DNA of 64,000 nt from Oceanispirochaeta sp963676905 (GCA_963676905.2 CAXXVE010000001.1:1922001-1986000); one strand, 5' to 3'. Positions 18,165 to 28,298 are shown, numbered from the stretch's first letter. The notes: generated from the letters alone by a model not told the origin. Translations and numbers: made by a program.

Positions 18165-18919
18165 GATTCAACACTCCTGCAGTATCCGACGATCTCTTCA
18201 GCCTCTTTCCGGGCCCTGTTTTTCATAGCCGGAGTTTCTTTCAATTCCTCTGATTCCAGACGTATTTCAGAGTTCCAGAGAAGGGCGCCTCCCTCTCCCA
18301 GACTGATTCTGGAAATCAGGCTGAAGGTTCCGGGAAGCTGTTGTCCCCTGATCTCCAGCAGCAGAGAACGGGCTCTTTTCTGGTCCCCTGCAATCACTTC
18401 CATTGACTCGGTGCTTACACGGCTCAACCGGTGTAGTTCCGCCACAAGATCATTGGCGAAGAGCATCACCCCTTCGGATTCCGGTGGCTGAGGTGCAGTT
18501 ATTTCAATGGCTATAAGGAAGCGTCTATCCAAAAGAAGGGCCTGTCTCAGGTTTTCGGTGCTGTATTCGGGGTCGTCTTTAAGGGTGAATGCGGGTATGT
18601 ATGACCCTTTTTCAAGGGATATAATCGTATCATCTCCCACCCCGGGGCCTTTGTAGTAGAGGTCCAGCCTGTCCCTGAGCCGTTTGGCTTCAACCCTGAT
18701 CCGCGGATCAAGCTGCTGATCGAAGTTCAGCTCCAGTCCGAAGGCATCAACGGCAATGGAGTACTCCTTGATGCTGTTGCTCTCGCCGTTGACAGTCTTC
18801 TCGCATATATATTTAAGAAAACTGCTTGATCTTTTGGCACCCTTGAAGAGGGGGGCTGAAAGAATTCTGTTCAGTTCTTTTAAAATTCTGTCTCTGTTTT
18901 CAATGGGGTCGATACTCAT
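18161..18919 (-). CDS. Signalling adaptor with TolB-like regulatory N-domain
   Basis: 252 residues. The first ~115 (FLKYICEKTVNGESNSIKEY, DPRIRVEAKRLRDRLDLYY, ISLEKGSYIPAF) match the N-terminal module found in many adenylate-cyclase-like and TolB-like regulators, where it resembles a DNA-binding or dimerisation unit. The last ~110 residues (LFANDLVAELHRLSRVS and following) look like the TolB amino-terminal alpha/beta domain common in the same proteins. No catalytic domain, signal peptide or membrane span is present. The gene overlaps both neighbours by 4 nt and sits between two hybrid kinases, so the product probably modulates or connects them. The exact role is unknown. Confidence 0.7.
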   Translation of the reverse strand: MSIDPIENRDRILKELNRILSAPLFKGAKRSSSFLKYICEKTVNGESNSIKEYSIAVDAFGLELNFDQQLDPRIRVEAKRLRDRLDLYYKGPGVGDDTIISLEKGSYIPAFTLKDDPEYSTENLRQALLLDRRFLIAIEITAPQPPESEGVMLFANDLVAELHRLSRVSTESMEVIAGDQKRARSLLLEIRGQQLPGTFSLISRISLGEGGALLWNSEIRLESEELKETPAMKNRARKEAEEIVGYCRSVES

Positions 18920-21711
18920 TCTGTCATAAGTTCCTGTATGGCTTTAATCAAATCCTGAATGCTGTAGGGTTTCTGAAGGTAGAGAACCCTGTCATTCTTC
19001 ATAATCTCCCTTACATCTTCCTTGCGGCTGTAACCGCTTGAAAGAAGTACTCTGATTCCGCTCTCCCTCTTCTTCAGCTCTCTGTAGCACTCAACACCGC
19101 TCATTTCAGGCATAATCATATCAAGAATGACAAGATCAAAGCCCTCTCCCCTGTCCAGGGATTCAAGAAAGCTGAGGCCGTTTTTAAAGAGGGATACTCT
19201 GTGGCCTCTATCCTTAAGGGATATCCTCAAAAAATCCCGAATCATTGTCTCATCATCCACAACGGCAATGCTGTAACTTCCGAGGGAGGGCTCAGAGTTC
19301 CCTTTTCGGGACGCCTTCTGTTCTGTACTCTTCTCAACGGGAAAGTAGAGATTGAAAACGGTGCCCTGGCCTGGGGTGCTCTGTACAGTTATATTCCCCC
19401 GGTGCTCCTTGACGGTACCGTATACCATGGAAAGTCCCATTCCCGTGCCTTTTCCCTCCTCTTTCGTTGTGAAGAAGGGTTCGAATATCTTCTCTCTGAC
19501 CTCTCTGCTCATACCTTCACCGGTATCCTCAATGGACACTTTGAGGTAGGGACCGGGAGGGATTGCATATCCCTGAAGGGCGCTCATCTTTTCGTCCACC
19601 GTTATGTTTGAGCTTGTAAAGTAAAGATCTCCCTTGTTGTTCATGGCATCCCGGGCATTTATGGCGATATTCAGAAGTGCATTCTGTATCAGTCCCGGAT
19701 CACCCATGATCTGAGATTCTTCGCAGCGCTCGTCAAAATGGATGTGGATCTGTTTGTTCAGACTGTGGGAGAGGAGGCTTATAAGTTCATCGATGATCCC
19801 GTTCACATCTATCTGACGGTTTTCCTTCTTCCCTTTCCGGCTGAAGCTGAGGAGCTGGGAGGTCACCTCGGAGGCCCTCTCTACGGCGGTTTTCAGTTTC
19901 TGGGCATACCGTTCCCGTCTCGCATCGCTGATTCCGCTTGTGATAAGGTCCGTATACCCCAGGATTCCGGCCAGCTGATTGTTGAAATCATGGGCTATGC
20001 CGCCGGCAAGCTCTCCGATGGCCTGCATCTTTCGTGACTGGTTCAGCTGTTCTTCAATGGCTCTGGATTCGGTCAGATCCATGCCGACCCCTCCAAGATA
20101 GAGGGTACCGTCCTCTCTTTTGATGGGAAACATAAGTTCATGGAAGTAGCGCGGACTCTTCTCTCCCGGCACCTGAATCTCGTACTCCAGACTCTCCTTT
20201 TCAGACTTCTGGGTAAACAGATTGTCTTCAGCCTGTTTCAGCTTCTCTTTCATTCTGCTGTCTACTATAAAATCCTTCTGCTTCATGTCCTTTTCGGTAT
20301 TTCCTATAAGCTCCTGCAGAGCCTTGTTGAAGAACAGCGGCTGGCGGTTCTCATCTTTCATATAGGCGAATACAGGGATATTGGACATAAAGGACTGAAA
20401 CTGCAGCTCGCTCCGCTGCAAAGCCCTCTCGGATTCAATCTGATCGGTTATATCGATCCCGATACAGAGAATTTCGGTTGAAGGTGTGTTGTCGACTCTG
20501 GTGACTACACGGTTTATGGACCACTTCACATACTGGTCACCCCGGGAGGTCTTTACACAGCTGAGGGTTTCCAGGTCCTTCCAGGGGGCCGATCCATCCA
20601 GTTCGGCAGAGCTTATGGAGGCCGGCAGAAGATCAAGTTCGAAGATAGTACTTCCTTCCAGATCCTCTTCCCTTCTTTCAATCAGACTGAGGCCGTAGCT
20701 GTTGATCATTATAATTCTGCCCTGTGTATTGATTCTCATGACAATCGCCTGCAGCTGCTGTACAAGACTCCTGTAGTTGCTTAATGCGCTTCGTATCTCA
20801 TCAGTTCTGCGTTTGATTGTCTCTTTCATATAGATGCTTACAATTGAAAAAATGAGAAATCCGAGTATGCACAGAGGTATGAAAACTTTAACCCAGAAAG
20901 GAATAACAGTTACCTGCGGGTGCTCAGGAGTCATCCACTCTTCAATCAGCTTGTAATAGACCGACTTGTTGTCTCTCTTCCACAGCTCAAGATTCCGGTC
21001 AATGTCCTCAAGCAGCCTTGCATTTTCACCTTTTTTTACAGCAAAGTGCACAGGAAAGGGCGAAAAGAGTATGTTCGTACCAATAAGATTAAAATCCCTG
21101 AGTTCATTCAGACCCAGATACTGGGGAGCGGCAAAGGCCTGAACTTCTGATTTTTCCAGGGCGTCCATAACCTCCTCCAGAGTACTGTAGATTTCTATAA
21201 TTACATTTACTCCCGATTCCGCAGCCTCAACAACAAGGTTGCGGCTGTTTGCTTCGATGTCCAGAACGGCAACATGTTTGTCGTCCAGGTCTTTCATTGT
21301 CTGTATTCCGCTTCCAGGAGGAATAAAGACCTGCCCCCAGATCTCCACAACCGATTCCCTGTTGAAGTCCATGGCCAGTTCTCTCCCGGGAGACGGTTTT
21401 ATGGGCATGAGCAGATCAATTTCTCCATTCTCAAGTTTATCAAGCATCTGATCCCAGCTCCCCTCCAGGTAACTGACCCTCCAGCCCTCTTCCTTCACTA
21501 TTTCACTTGCAAGGGAGGGAAAGAGGCCGTTGGCCCTGCCGTACTCATCGGTAAAGCTCAGAGGGGCAAAGGTGTAGAGACCGATTCTGACCCTGGGCCT
21601 GCCTGAGTCCCTCTCCTGCGCAGCAGTACCTGAAAGGGGAACAAGAGACAGGAAGAGTGTGAGGATGAGGAGTGCCGGAAGAGTTCTTTCTGAGTTCATT
21701 ATCTTAATCAT
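18916..21711 (-). CDS. Hybrid histidine kinase with periplasmic solute-binding sensor
   Basis: 931 residues. Signal peptide (1-31), a family-3 type periplasmic solute-binding domain (about 40-260, starting VRIGLYTFAPLSF), membrane span 271-292, two PAS domains (about 315-430 and 435-555), HisKA with His574 in GGIAHDFNN, an ATPase domain with NIAINARDAM, DTGEGM and GTGMGLS, and a C-terminal receiver with the Asp in LVILDMIMPEMSG. It presumably binds a small polar ligand, such as an amino acid, in the periplasm and signals to its own receiver. Two ATGs are possible (21711, 21699) without a clear ribosome site. First gene of a three-gene coupled operon. Confidence 0.95.
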   Translation of the reverse strand: MIKIMNSERTLPALLILTLFLSLVPLSGTAAQERDSGRPRVRIGLYTFAPLSFTDEYGRANGLFPSLASEIVKEEGWRVSYLEGSWDQMLDKLENGEIDLLMPIKPSPGRELAMDFNRESVVEIWGQVFIPPGSGIQTMKDLDDKHVAVLDIEANSRNLVVEAAESGVNVIIEIYSTLEEVMDALEKSEVQAFAAPQYLGLNELRDFNLIGTNILFSPFPVHFAVKKGENARLLEDIDRNLELWKRDNKSVYYKLIEEWMTPEHPQVTVIPFWVKVFIPLCILGFLIFSIVSIYMKETIKRRTDEIRSALSNYRSLVQQLQAIVMRINTQGRIIMINSYGLSLIERREEDLEGSTIFELDLLPASISSAELDGSAPWKDLETLSCVKTSRGDQYVKWSINRVVTRVDNTPSTEILCIGIDITDQIESERALQRSELQFQSFMSNIPVFAYMKDENRQPLFFNKALQELIGNTEKDMKQKDFIVDSRMKEKLKQAEDNLFTQKSEKESLEYEIQVPGEKSPRYFHELMFPIKREDGTLYLGGVGMDLTESRAIEEQLNQSRKMQAIGELAGGIAHDFNNQLAGILGYTDLITSGISDARRERYAQKLKTAVERASEVTSQLLSFSRKGKKENRQIDVNGIIDELISLLSHSLNKQIHIHFDERCEESQIMGDPGLIQNALLNIAINARDAMNNKGDLYFTSSNITVDEKMSALQGYAIPPGPYLKVSIEDTGEGMSREVREKIFEPFFTTKEEGKGTGMGLSMVYGTVKEHRGNITVQSTPGQGTVFNLYFPVEKSTEQKASRKGNSEPSLGSYSIAVVDDETMIRDFLRISLKDRGHRVSLFKNGLSFLESLDRGEGFDLVILDMIMPEMSGVECYRELKKRESGIRVLLSSGYSRKEDVREIMKNDRVLYLQKPYSIQDLIKAIQELMTE

Positions 21712-21759
21712 AATACAGATGATGTTTATTTATGAATGAAAAAAAACAGTCAATTTGTT

Positions 21760-23460
21760 CTATTTTTCTGCTGCCCTTGTAACTGAGTGGGCCTCCAGGT
21801 TCTTCTTCAGAAGTTTTTCAAACTCATCAGGCGGCAGAGGGGGAGAGAAGAGATAACCCTGAAAGCGTGTACATCCGGCATCAAGGAGAATCTTCAGCTG
21901 TTCTTCGGTCTCCACACCTTCTATGATAAGTGCCTTTTTGCGGTTGTTCGCCAGATGGGTAATCAGCTGCAGAAAGTTCCGGCTGTCCTCATCTGTTGTG
22001 ATATTGTCGATAAATGTCTTGTCCAGTTTGAGGGTGGTTGCCGGAATATCCTTGAGATAGCTGAGGCTGGAGTGGCCTGTGCCGAAGTCGTCCATAAAAA
22101 TATCAAATCCAAGATCTCTGATAATCTGCATCTGTTTGATGGACTCCCCCGGGTGCTCCATGGTCTCTGATTCGGTAATCTCAAGGTGAAGGAAGTCGGG
22201 TGAGAGATTGTCCGCCTGCTTCAGGGCCGACATCAGGATGACCGGAAGATCAAGGTTGGCATACTCCCGGGCCGTCAGGTTTACCGAGGTGTAGATGCCG
22301 TACTGTTCGCTCCACTTGCGTATCTGCCTGGCTGTTTTGAAGAGGACCAGCTTGGATATGGCCGAGATAAGGCCTGTCTGTTCGGAGACAGGGATAAAGA
22401 GGGAAGGGGGAACCATGCCTCTTTCGGGGTGCTGCCAGCGTATCAGGGTCTCACAGCCTATTATCTTCCTTGTCTCGTCAACAATGGGCTGGTAGTGGAG
22501 TTCAAACTGATCCAGATCAAAAGCCCTGTTCAGGTCGTTCTCCAGTTCCAGTCTGGATACTGTTTTTTTATGGATGTTCTGGTCAAAGAGCCTGTACTCC
22601 CTTCCCTCGTTGAGGGCGGAGACCAGGGCTTTTGATGCATTGGCTATAAGAGATTCGCAGTCGTTGCCGTCTGCGGGTGATACGGCAATCCCCATGGTGC
22701 AGTTCATTGTGATATTCACCCTGCCCTTCCGGTAGGGGATGGTGACGGCGTTGATAAGCTTCTGCGCCACAATCAGCGGTTCCGTCTCCCGGGCCATGGT
22801 GGTCAGGATGACAGCCAGTTCATTTCCATTGTACCGGAAGACGTAGTCCGTTGCCCTCAGGCACTCACCGATTCTGATGCCCGTATTTTCCAGAAGCATG
22901 TTTCCCGTACTCAGGCCGTGTTCAAGGCAGATCTTCTGATAGTTGTCTATGGAAATGATGATCAGGCATCTCTGGCTCTCATGGGCCGAGCGTCTCGCCT
23001 TCTCCAGTTCCATATCCAGGATAATATCCAGGGAACGTTCATTGAAAAGACCTGTCACAGGGTCACGGAATTCATAATTGAGGAGTTTGGATTCTATCTC
23101 GCCCAGTTTGCTGATGTCGTGGGAGAATACAAGGGCATGGGATATGCTGCCTCTCTGCTCATTGTAGGGATAGAAGGACACATGCATGTATTTGCTGCTT
23201 TCACCGACCTTGAACTGGTCGACATAGTGTATCTCCTCGCCTTCAAAACAGCGGTTGAGGTAACCCTTTATTGTGTTGTTGAACCGCTCCTCTCCCCATA
23301 CCTTTGAGATGGGTTTGCCCAGAAGGTCCTTTTGATCAAACCCGACAGCCCGGCAGTAGGATTCATTGACGACCTCATAGCAGTAGTCCTTGTCTATCAG
23401 TGTGATAAGGTCCGATGAGGTGTTGATAATATACTTATACTTGCGTTCATGCTCGGGCAT
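21760..23460 (-). CDS. PAS-GGDEF(degenerate)-EAL protein, likely c-di-GMP phosphodiesterase
   Basis: 566 residues with a PAS domain (1-120), a GGDEF domain (about 130-300) and an EAL domain (310-555). The cyclase signature is degenerate: NGNEL (211-215) replaces GGDEF, so cyclase activity is unlikely; it may bind GTP as an activator. The EAL domain looks intact: ETL (337-339), DDFGTGHSSL, LKLDKTFI and EGVETEEQ are all present. It should hydrolyse cyclic di-GMP in the cytoplasm in response to the PAS signal. No good ribosome site precedes the ATG. It ends 49 nt before the kinase operon begins, with no terminator seen, so it may lead into that operon. Confidence 0.92.
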   Translation of the reverse strand: MPEHERKYKYIINTSSDLITLIDKDYCYEVVNESYCRAVGFDQKDLLGKPISKVWGEERFNNTIKGYLNRCFEGEEIHYVDQFKVGESSKYMHVSFYPYNEQRGSISHALVFSHDISKLGEIESKLLNYEFRDPVTGLFNERSLDIILDMELEKARRSAHESQRCLIIISIDNYQKICLEHGLSTGNMLLENTGIRIGECLRATDYVFRYNGNELAVILTTMARETEPLIVAQKLINAVTIPYRKGRVNITMNCTMGIAVSPADGNDCESLIANASKALVSALNEGREYRLFDQNIHKKTVSRLELENDLNRAFDLDQFELHYQPIVDETRKIIGCETLIRWQHPERGMVPPSLFIPVSEQTGLISAISKLVLFKTARQIRKWSEQYGIYTSVNLTAREYANLDLPVILMSALKQADNLSPDFLHLEITESETMEHPGESIKQMQIIRDLGFDIFMDDFGTGHSSLSYLKDIPATTLKLDKTFIDNITTDEDSRNFLQLITHLANNRKKALIIEGVETEEQLKILLDAGCTRFQGYLFSPPLPPDEFEKLLKKNLEAHSVTRAAEK

Positions 23461-23596
23461 AGTATTAATAGTATACCTGAATTCACTTCCAAGTCTAATA
23501 TTATTTGCCCGGGACCTCTGGTCACCCGGTATTTATATTTATATGCCCTCTGTGGTACTATAAAAAAACAATACCATCACTATTTCAGGATTAATT

Positions 23597-25822
23597 ATGC
23601 AAGCAAAGATTATTTACACAAAGACCGATGAAGCGCCGGCTCTGGCCACACGGTCTCTTCTGCCTCTGGTTTCCGCTTTTACCGCTGCGGCTGGTATCAA
23701 TGTGGAGACAAAGGATATCTCTCTGGCCGGCAGAATCATTTCCGCCTTTCCCGAAAGGCTGAAAGAAAATCAGAGGATTTCCGATGACCTTGCCGAACTG
23801 GGTCAGACCGTTCTTCAGAAAGATGCGAATATCATCAAGCTTCCCAATATTTCAGCCTCCATTCCCCAGCTGAAGGCGGCGATTGCCGAACTCCAGGCCA
23901 GGGGATATGATCTGCCTGATTATCCTGATGAACCGGGCAGTGATGAGGAAAAAGATTTTCAGGCCCGTTATGACAGAATAAAGGGCAGTGCCGTAAACCC
24001 CGTACTGAGAGAGGGAAACTCCGACAGAAGGGCCCCGGCATCTGTAAAGAACTATGCCCGCAAGAATCCCCACTCCATGGGCAAGTGGTCCTCTGATTCA
24101 AAGTCCCATGTTTCAAGCATGGACAGTGGTGACTTCTACGGCAGTGAGAAGTCTGTGACCCTTGAGGAGCCCGCAACTGTAAAAATCATCTACAAAAGCG
24201 GATCTCAGGAGAAGGTTCTGAAGGACTCTTTTCCCCTTCTCCAGGGGGAGATCATTGATTCCGCCGTTATGAGCAGAGAGGGCCTCCGCAGCTTTCTGAG
24301 AGAACAGCTTGCCGATGCAAAGGCGAAGGGTGTGCTCTTCTCCATCCACCTCAAGGCGACAATGATGAAGGTTTCTGACCCCGTTATTTTCGGTCATGCC
24401 GTGTATGTCTTTTTTGAGGATGTCTTTAAGAAATATGAAGCTGATTTCACCTCCCTGGGAGTCAATCCAAACCTTGGACTGGGTGATCTCTATACGAAAC
24501 TCTCCTCTCTTGAAAGTGGGAAGAGAGAGGCTGTCGAGAAGGACCTTGAAGCCGCTTTGACCGAAGGCCCCGACCTTGCCATGGTGAACTCCGATAAGGG
24601 GATTACCAATCTTCATGTCCCCAGCGATGTGATTGTCGATGCCTCCATGCCCGCCGCAATCCGCAGCTCCGGCTGTATGTGGAACGGCGCGGGAAAACTC
24701 CAGGACACAAAGTTCATCATTCCCGACCGCAGCTACGCCGGCGTATACAGCACCGCCATCGACTTCTGCAGGGAACACGGCGCCTTTGATCCCGCTTCCA
24801 TGGGCTCTGTTTCAAATGTCGGCCTTATGGCCCAGAAGGCCGAAGAGTACGGCTCCCACGATAAAACCTTTCTGGCCCCCAGAAAGGGCGTCATCGAAGT
24901 TGTAGATGAAAAGGGAAACACCCTTCTCTCCCAGAGTGTGGAGGAGGGGGACATCTACCGCTCCTGCCAGGTCAAGGACGCCCCCGTGCGGGACTGGGTC
25001 AAACTGGCAGTAAACAGGGCCAGGGCAACAGCCTCTCCCGCTGTCTTCTGGCTGGACCCCGCCCGTGCCCATGACAGAGAGCTCATCAGCAAGACCGAGC
25101 TCTATTTGAAAGATCATGACACCGAAGGGCTGGATATCCGCATTATGAGTCCCGTTGATGCCACCCGCTTCTCCCTTGAGACAATCAAGGCAGGAAAGGA
25201 TGCTGTCTCGGTCACAGGAAATGTCCTCAGGGACTACCTTACTGACCTTTTCCCCATTCTTGAACTGGGAACAAGCGCCAAGATGCTCTCCATTGTCCCC
25301 CTTATGAACGGTGGAGGACTCTTTGAAACCGGTGCCGGCGGTTCGGCTCCCAAGCATGTTCAGCAGTTTGTTTCCGAGGGCCATCTGCGCTGGGACTCTC
25401 TTGGTGAGTTTCTTGCCATTGCCGTCTCTCTGGAGCATCTTGCACAGATTTTCGATAATCCCCGGGCACAGGTTCTGGCAGACTGTCTTGACCAGGCCAC
25501 GGCGGAGCTTCTGGATAACAGAAAATCACCCTCCCGCAAGGTGAATGAGCTGGATAACAGAGGCAGCCACTTCTACCTGGCCCTCTACTGGGCAGGGGCT
25601 CTGGCATCCCAGGACAGGGACAGTGAACTGAAGGCCCTCTTTACACCCCTTGCAGCGGATCTTGAGGCCGGGGCAGAGAGCATTCTGAAGGAGCTTCTGG
25701 ACGCGCAGGGACATCCTGTAGATCTGGGCGGTTATTACTTTCCCGATGAAGAGATGGCCGATGCCGCCATGAGACCCTCATCTGTTCTGAACAGGATAAT
25801 CGGGGAATTCGGCAGTAAATAA
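23597..25822 (+). CDS. icd: Isocitrate dehydrogenase (NADP), monomeric type
   Basis: 741 residues, the usual length of the monomeric enzyme and far longer than the dimeric one. It begins AKIIYTKTDEAPALATRSLL and contains the family stretches LPNISASIPQLKAAI, KNYARKNPHSMG, HLKATMMKVSDP and SAPKHVQQF. It converts isocitrate to 2-oxoglutarate and CO2 with NADP in the cytoplasm, supplying glutamate synthesis and NADPH. AGGA six bases before the ATG supports the start. It stands alone between a divergent EAL gene and a chemoreceptor. A 10-bp GC hairpin follows the stop. Confidence 0.97.
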   Translation: MQAKIIYTKTDEAPALATRSLLPLVSAFTAAAGINVETKDISLAGRIISAFPERLKENQRISDDLAELGQTVLQKDANIIKLPNISASIPQLKAAIAELQARGYDLPDYPDEPGSDEEKDFQARYDRIKGSAVNPVLREGNSDRRAPASVKNYARKNPHSMGKWSSDSKSHVSSMDSGDFYGSEKSVTLEEPATVKIIYKSGSQEKVLKDSFPLLQGEIIDSAVMSREGLRSFLREQLADAKAKGVLFSIHLKATMMKVSDPVIFGHAVYVFFEDVFKKYEADFTSLGVNPNLGLGDLYTKLSSLESGKREAVEKDLEAALTEGPDLAMVNSDKGITNLHVPSDVIVDASMPAAIRSSGCMWNGAGKLQDTKFIIPDRSYAGVYSTAIDFCREHGAFDPASMGSVSNVGLMAQKAEEYGSHDKTFLAPRKGVIEVVDEKGNTLLSQSVEEGDIYRSCQVKDAPVRDWVKLAVNRARATASPAVFWLDPARAHDRELISKTELYLKDHDTEGLDIRIMSPVDATRFSLETIKAGKDAVSVTGNVLRDYLTDLFPILELGTSAKMLSIVPLMNGGGLFETGAGGSAPKHVQQFVSEGHLRWDSLGEFLAIAVSLEHLAQIFDNPRAQVLADCLDQATAELLDNRKSPSRKVNELDNRGSHFYLALYWAGALASQDRDSELKALFTPLAADLEAGAESILKELLDAQGHPVDLGGYYFPDEEMADAAMRPSSVLNRIIGEFGSK

Positions 25823-25845
25823 TCACTTTTTCTATCAAAACAGGG

Positions 25846-25890
25846 GCCGCCGGTAAAAATCAGAAAAAAGAACTGGTCTATACCGGCGGC
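25846..25890 (+). terminator. GC hairpin after isocitrate dehydrogenase
   Basis: GCCGCCGGTA (25846-25855) pairs perfectly with TACCGGCGGC (25881-25890) across a 25-nt loop. No T run follows, so it may be a weak terminator or an mRNA-stabilising structure. Confidence 0.5.
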
Positions 25891-25927
25891 TTCAGTATAT
25901 TCTGAAACCCACGATTAATAACCTATT

Positions 25928-27547
25928 ATGAAAAATCCGGAGAAGAATATGCGCCTGTTGTCTGAAGCCTATGAAAACGGCAGTTATGAAGTTCGACTGA
26001 AAGCCAAGTTCAGTTTTTACCTGCAGCTCTTTGTTACCCTGATGCTGATTCCTCTGATGCTCATCGACTTTCTTCAGGGCGAGTCGATTGTGGGGACTGT
26101 CATTCTGGTTATGGAACTTTTTCTTGTTCTGTCGCTTTTTCTTCTCTCCAGAGGAAAGTACGATCTCTCCTCCTATATTTTCAGTACTGTAATACTGCTC
26201 CTGATCATTGCCGATATGGGCGCCAATGCCCTGTTTCACAAAAACCTGATCCTTCAGGAAGCGCTGTTTCTTGTTGTCTTCTCACAGGTGATGAGCTTTA
26301 TGGTGAGGAGGAGAAAAGGTGTTCGGATCTTTGTCATTACAGGCTCCGCCTTCTATCTGCTTCATATCATCTATCATGCCGCAGCAGGGGGGCTGAATCT
26401 TTCAGACTCTCTTGAGATTACAAACGCTATTATTGCAACCATCCTTATGGGAGCCAGTTTCTTTGCAATTATTATTCAGAAGGGTGTTTTTACACAGGTT
26501 ACCGAAGACTCTATGAAACGTTTTGAAGAGAGTGAGGTCCACAGCAACAGGATGATCAGTCTGGTCGAGTCCGTATCCGGCCAGATCGACAATGCCCTGG
26601 TTCTCAGGGAGTCCGCCGAAGAGACGGGTATGGCTGTCACTCTTATCGAGAAAAGGGTAGAGGGAATGCAGAACTCCCTGACCGAACTCAACGGCGGATT
26701 CGAGAGTACAAAAGATGCTCTTGATGCCATAGGCCGGAGTCTTGAAGAGCTCCGGAACAATGCTCAGAACCAGTCGGCCACCGTGACCGAATCAAGCGCG
26801 GCCATAGAAGAGATGGTTGCCTCTATAAAGAGTGTCTCCTCCACCATCAAGGTAAGAAAACAGAGTGTGGAAAGCCTTATCGATACCTCCCGTAACGGCG
26901 AGGATATAATCAGACAGACCGAGAGCTCCTTCAATGAGGTGATCGACCAGATCAGCAGCATCCGGGATATGACCAGTCTTATCAGCGGCATTGCCGCCCA
27001 GACCAACCTTCTGGCTATGAACGCAGCCATCGAGGCAGCTCATGCCGGGGATGCGGGAAGGGGATTCGCGGTTGTTGCGGACGAGATCAGAAAGCTTGCG
27101 GAGAACAGTTCCACAAATGCCAAGAAAATCTCTGAGAATCTGAAGTCCATGATCGCTTCCATCGAAAACACCGGAGCCCAGGTAAAGCAGTCTGGATACT
27201 CCTTTACAGAGATAAGAACCGAGGTCGACTCGGTTGCCGGTGCCATGGATGACATCTACAACAGCACCGAGGAACTCAACACGGGCAGTGAGGAGATCCT
27301 GAGATCCACAGCCAGTCTGAAAGAACTGACAAGCAGTGTTATGGACAGTGTTCACGAGGTTTCCGGAGACAAGGCCACCATCGATACCAACCTGAACAGC
27401 AACAGAGTCGTTTCAGAGCAGCTTGGTACGGTGACCTCTGAGATCTCAATGGATGCCGGTGAGATAAAGGCAAGTTCCGACAAGGTCCTTGAAATGGCCG
27501 CCTCCCTAGCTCAGCAGTCAGAACGGCTTAAAAGCGAACTTCACTAG
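25928..27547 (+). CDS. Methyl-accepting chemotaxis protein, multi-span membrane sensor
   Basis: 539 residues. About six membrane spans fill residues 25-195 with only short loops, so there is no periplasmic ligand domain and sensing is likely from the membrane or its energy state. No HAMP domain is evident. The cytoplasmic signalling domain has the tip IAAQTNLLAMNAAIEAAHAGDAGRGFAVVADEIRKLAENS. It feeds CheA/CheW. This receptor layout is common in spirochaetes (family knowledge). The start is the only ATG fitting the first basic segment. A compact terminator follows. Confidence 0.93.
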   Translation: MKNPEKNMRLLSEAYENGSYEVRLKAKFSFYLQLFVTLMLIPLMLIDFLQGESIVGTVILVMELFLVLSLFLLSRGKYDLSSYIFSTVILLLIIADMGANALFHKNLILQEALFLVVFSQVMSFMVRRRKGVRIFVITGSAFYLLHIIYHAAAGGLNLSDSLEITNAIIATILMGASFFAIIIQKGVFTQVTEDSMKRFEESEVHSNRMISLVESVSGQIDNALVLRESAEETGMAVTLIEKRVEGMQNSLTELNGGFESTKDALDAIGRSLEELRNNAQNQSATVTESSAAIEEMVASIKSVSSTIKVRKQSVESLIDTSRNGEDIIRQTESSFNEVIDQISSIRDMTSLISGIAAQTNLLAMNAAIEAAHAGDAGRGFAVVADEIRKLAENSSTNAKKISENLKSMIASIENTGAQVKQSGYSFTEIRTEVDSVAGAMDDIYNSTEELNTGSEEILRSTASLKELTSSVMDSVHEVSGDKATIDTNLNSNRVVSEQLGTVTSEISMDAGEIKASSDKVLEMAASLAQQSERLKSELH

Positions 27548-27574
27548 GAAACAACCGCAGCCGCTCCGGAAGGT

Positions 27575-27593
27575 CCGGGGTTGCCCCGGTTTT
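27575..27593 (+). terminator. Short intrinsic terminator after the chemoreceptor
   Basis: CCGGGG (27575-27580), 3-nt loop, CCCCGG (27584-27589) and TTTT. It lies between two convergent genes. Confidence 0.65.
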
Positions 27594-27602
27594 AGGGAGG
27601 GC

Positions 27603-28223
27603 TCAGGGATTGTGGATAAAGTTTCTGCTGTTGCCAAGCATCAGGGATTCAATTCTGTGTACCTTTCCGATGCCCCTGAAATCCACTTTCCAGATCTCTC
27701 CGTTATTAGGGAATGACTCCGGGTAACGGGGCAGGGTGTTTTCGAGAACCCCTTTGATCAGCCGGAAGGTCACAGCATGGGTCACTACGAGAACCTTTCT
27801 GTTGTCCTCCGGATCGAAGGAGGCAAAGAAGGACTTCACCCTGTCTGCAATCATAGCGTAGGACTCTCCGCCGCCATCGGGTATCCAATCCCACCTTCTG
27901 TCGGTTCTGGTTTCATACTGCTCTTCCTTTTTGACCTCGTCATAGGTCATTCCCGAGTACTTTCCAAGCTCCTGCTCACTGATCCTCTCATCCTCTTCAA
28001 TCTCAAGATTATAGATGTCGGCAAAGGACTGAGCCGTCTGGAGGGCTCTTACAAGGGGTGAGGAGATAACCCTTTCAATGGAGAGCTGTTCTTTCAGTTC
28101 CGATGCTATGAGGTCGGCATCAGCCTTTCCTGCCGCCGTCAGCGGATATGGAAGCCTGCTTGCCATAATTCTTTTGCTGTTGGCCTCGCTCTGTGCATGC
28201 CTGATCAGATAAATCTCACCCAT
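27603..28223 (-). CDS. Histidine phosphatase (phosphoglycerate mutase family)
   Basis: 206 residues with the catalytic motif LIRHAQSE at the N-terminus (phosphohistidine at His8-9 position), SSPLVRALQTA, the acidic catalytic region EQELGKYSGMTYDE, and VVTHAVTFRLI with the second His. Such enzymes are usually cofactor-independent phosphatases acting on small phosphoesters; the substrate is unknown. The longer-than-usual middle segment (WDWIPDGGGESYAM) is typical for the phosphatase rather than the mutase branch. AGGGG precedes the ATG. Divergent from the receiver-CheC operon. Confidence 0.88.
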   Translation of the reverse strand: MGEIYLIRHAQSEANSKRIMASRLPYPLTAAGKADADLIASELKEQLSIERVISSPLVRALQTAQSFADIYNLEIEEDERISEQELGKYSGMTYDEVKKEEQYETRTDRRWDWIPDGGGESYAMIADRVKSFFASFDPEDNRKVLVVTHAVTFRLIKGVLENTLPRYPESFPNNGEIWKVDFRGIGKVHRIESLMLGNSRNFIHNP

Positions 28224-28298
28224 TTTCGTCCCCTTGTTCCATTAAGGTTTTGATGATTGTAGCCAATTTATCAGATGAGTTCCAGTGATACTGTTTTT

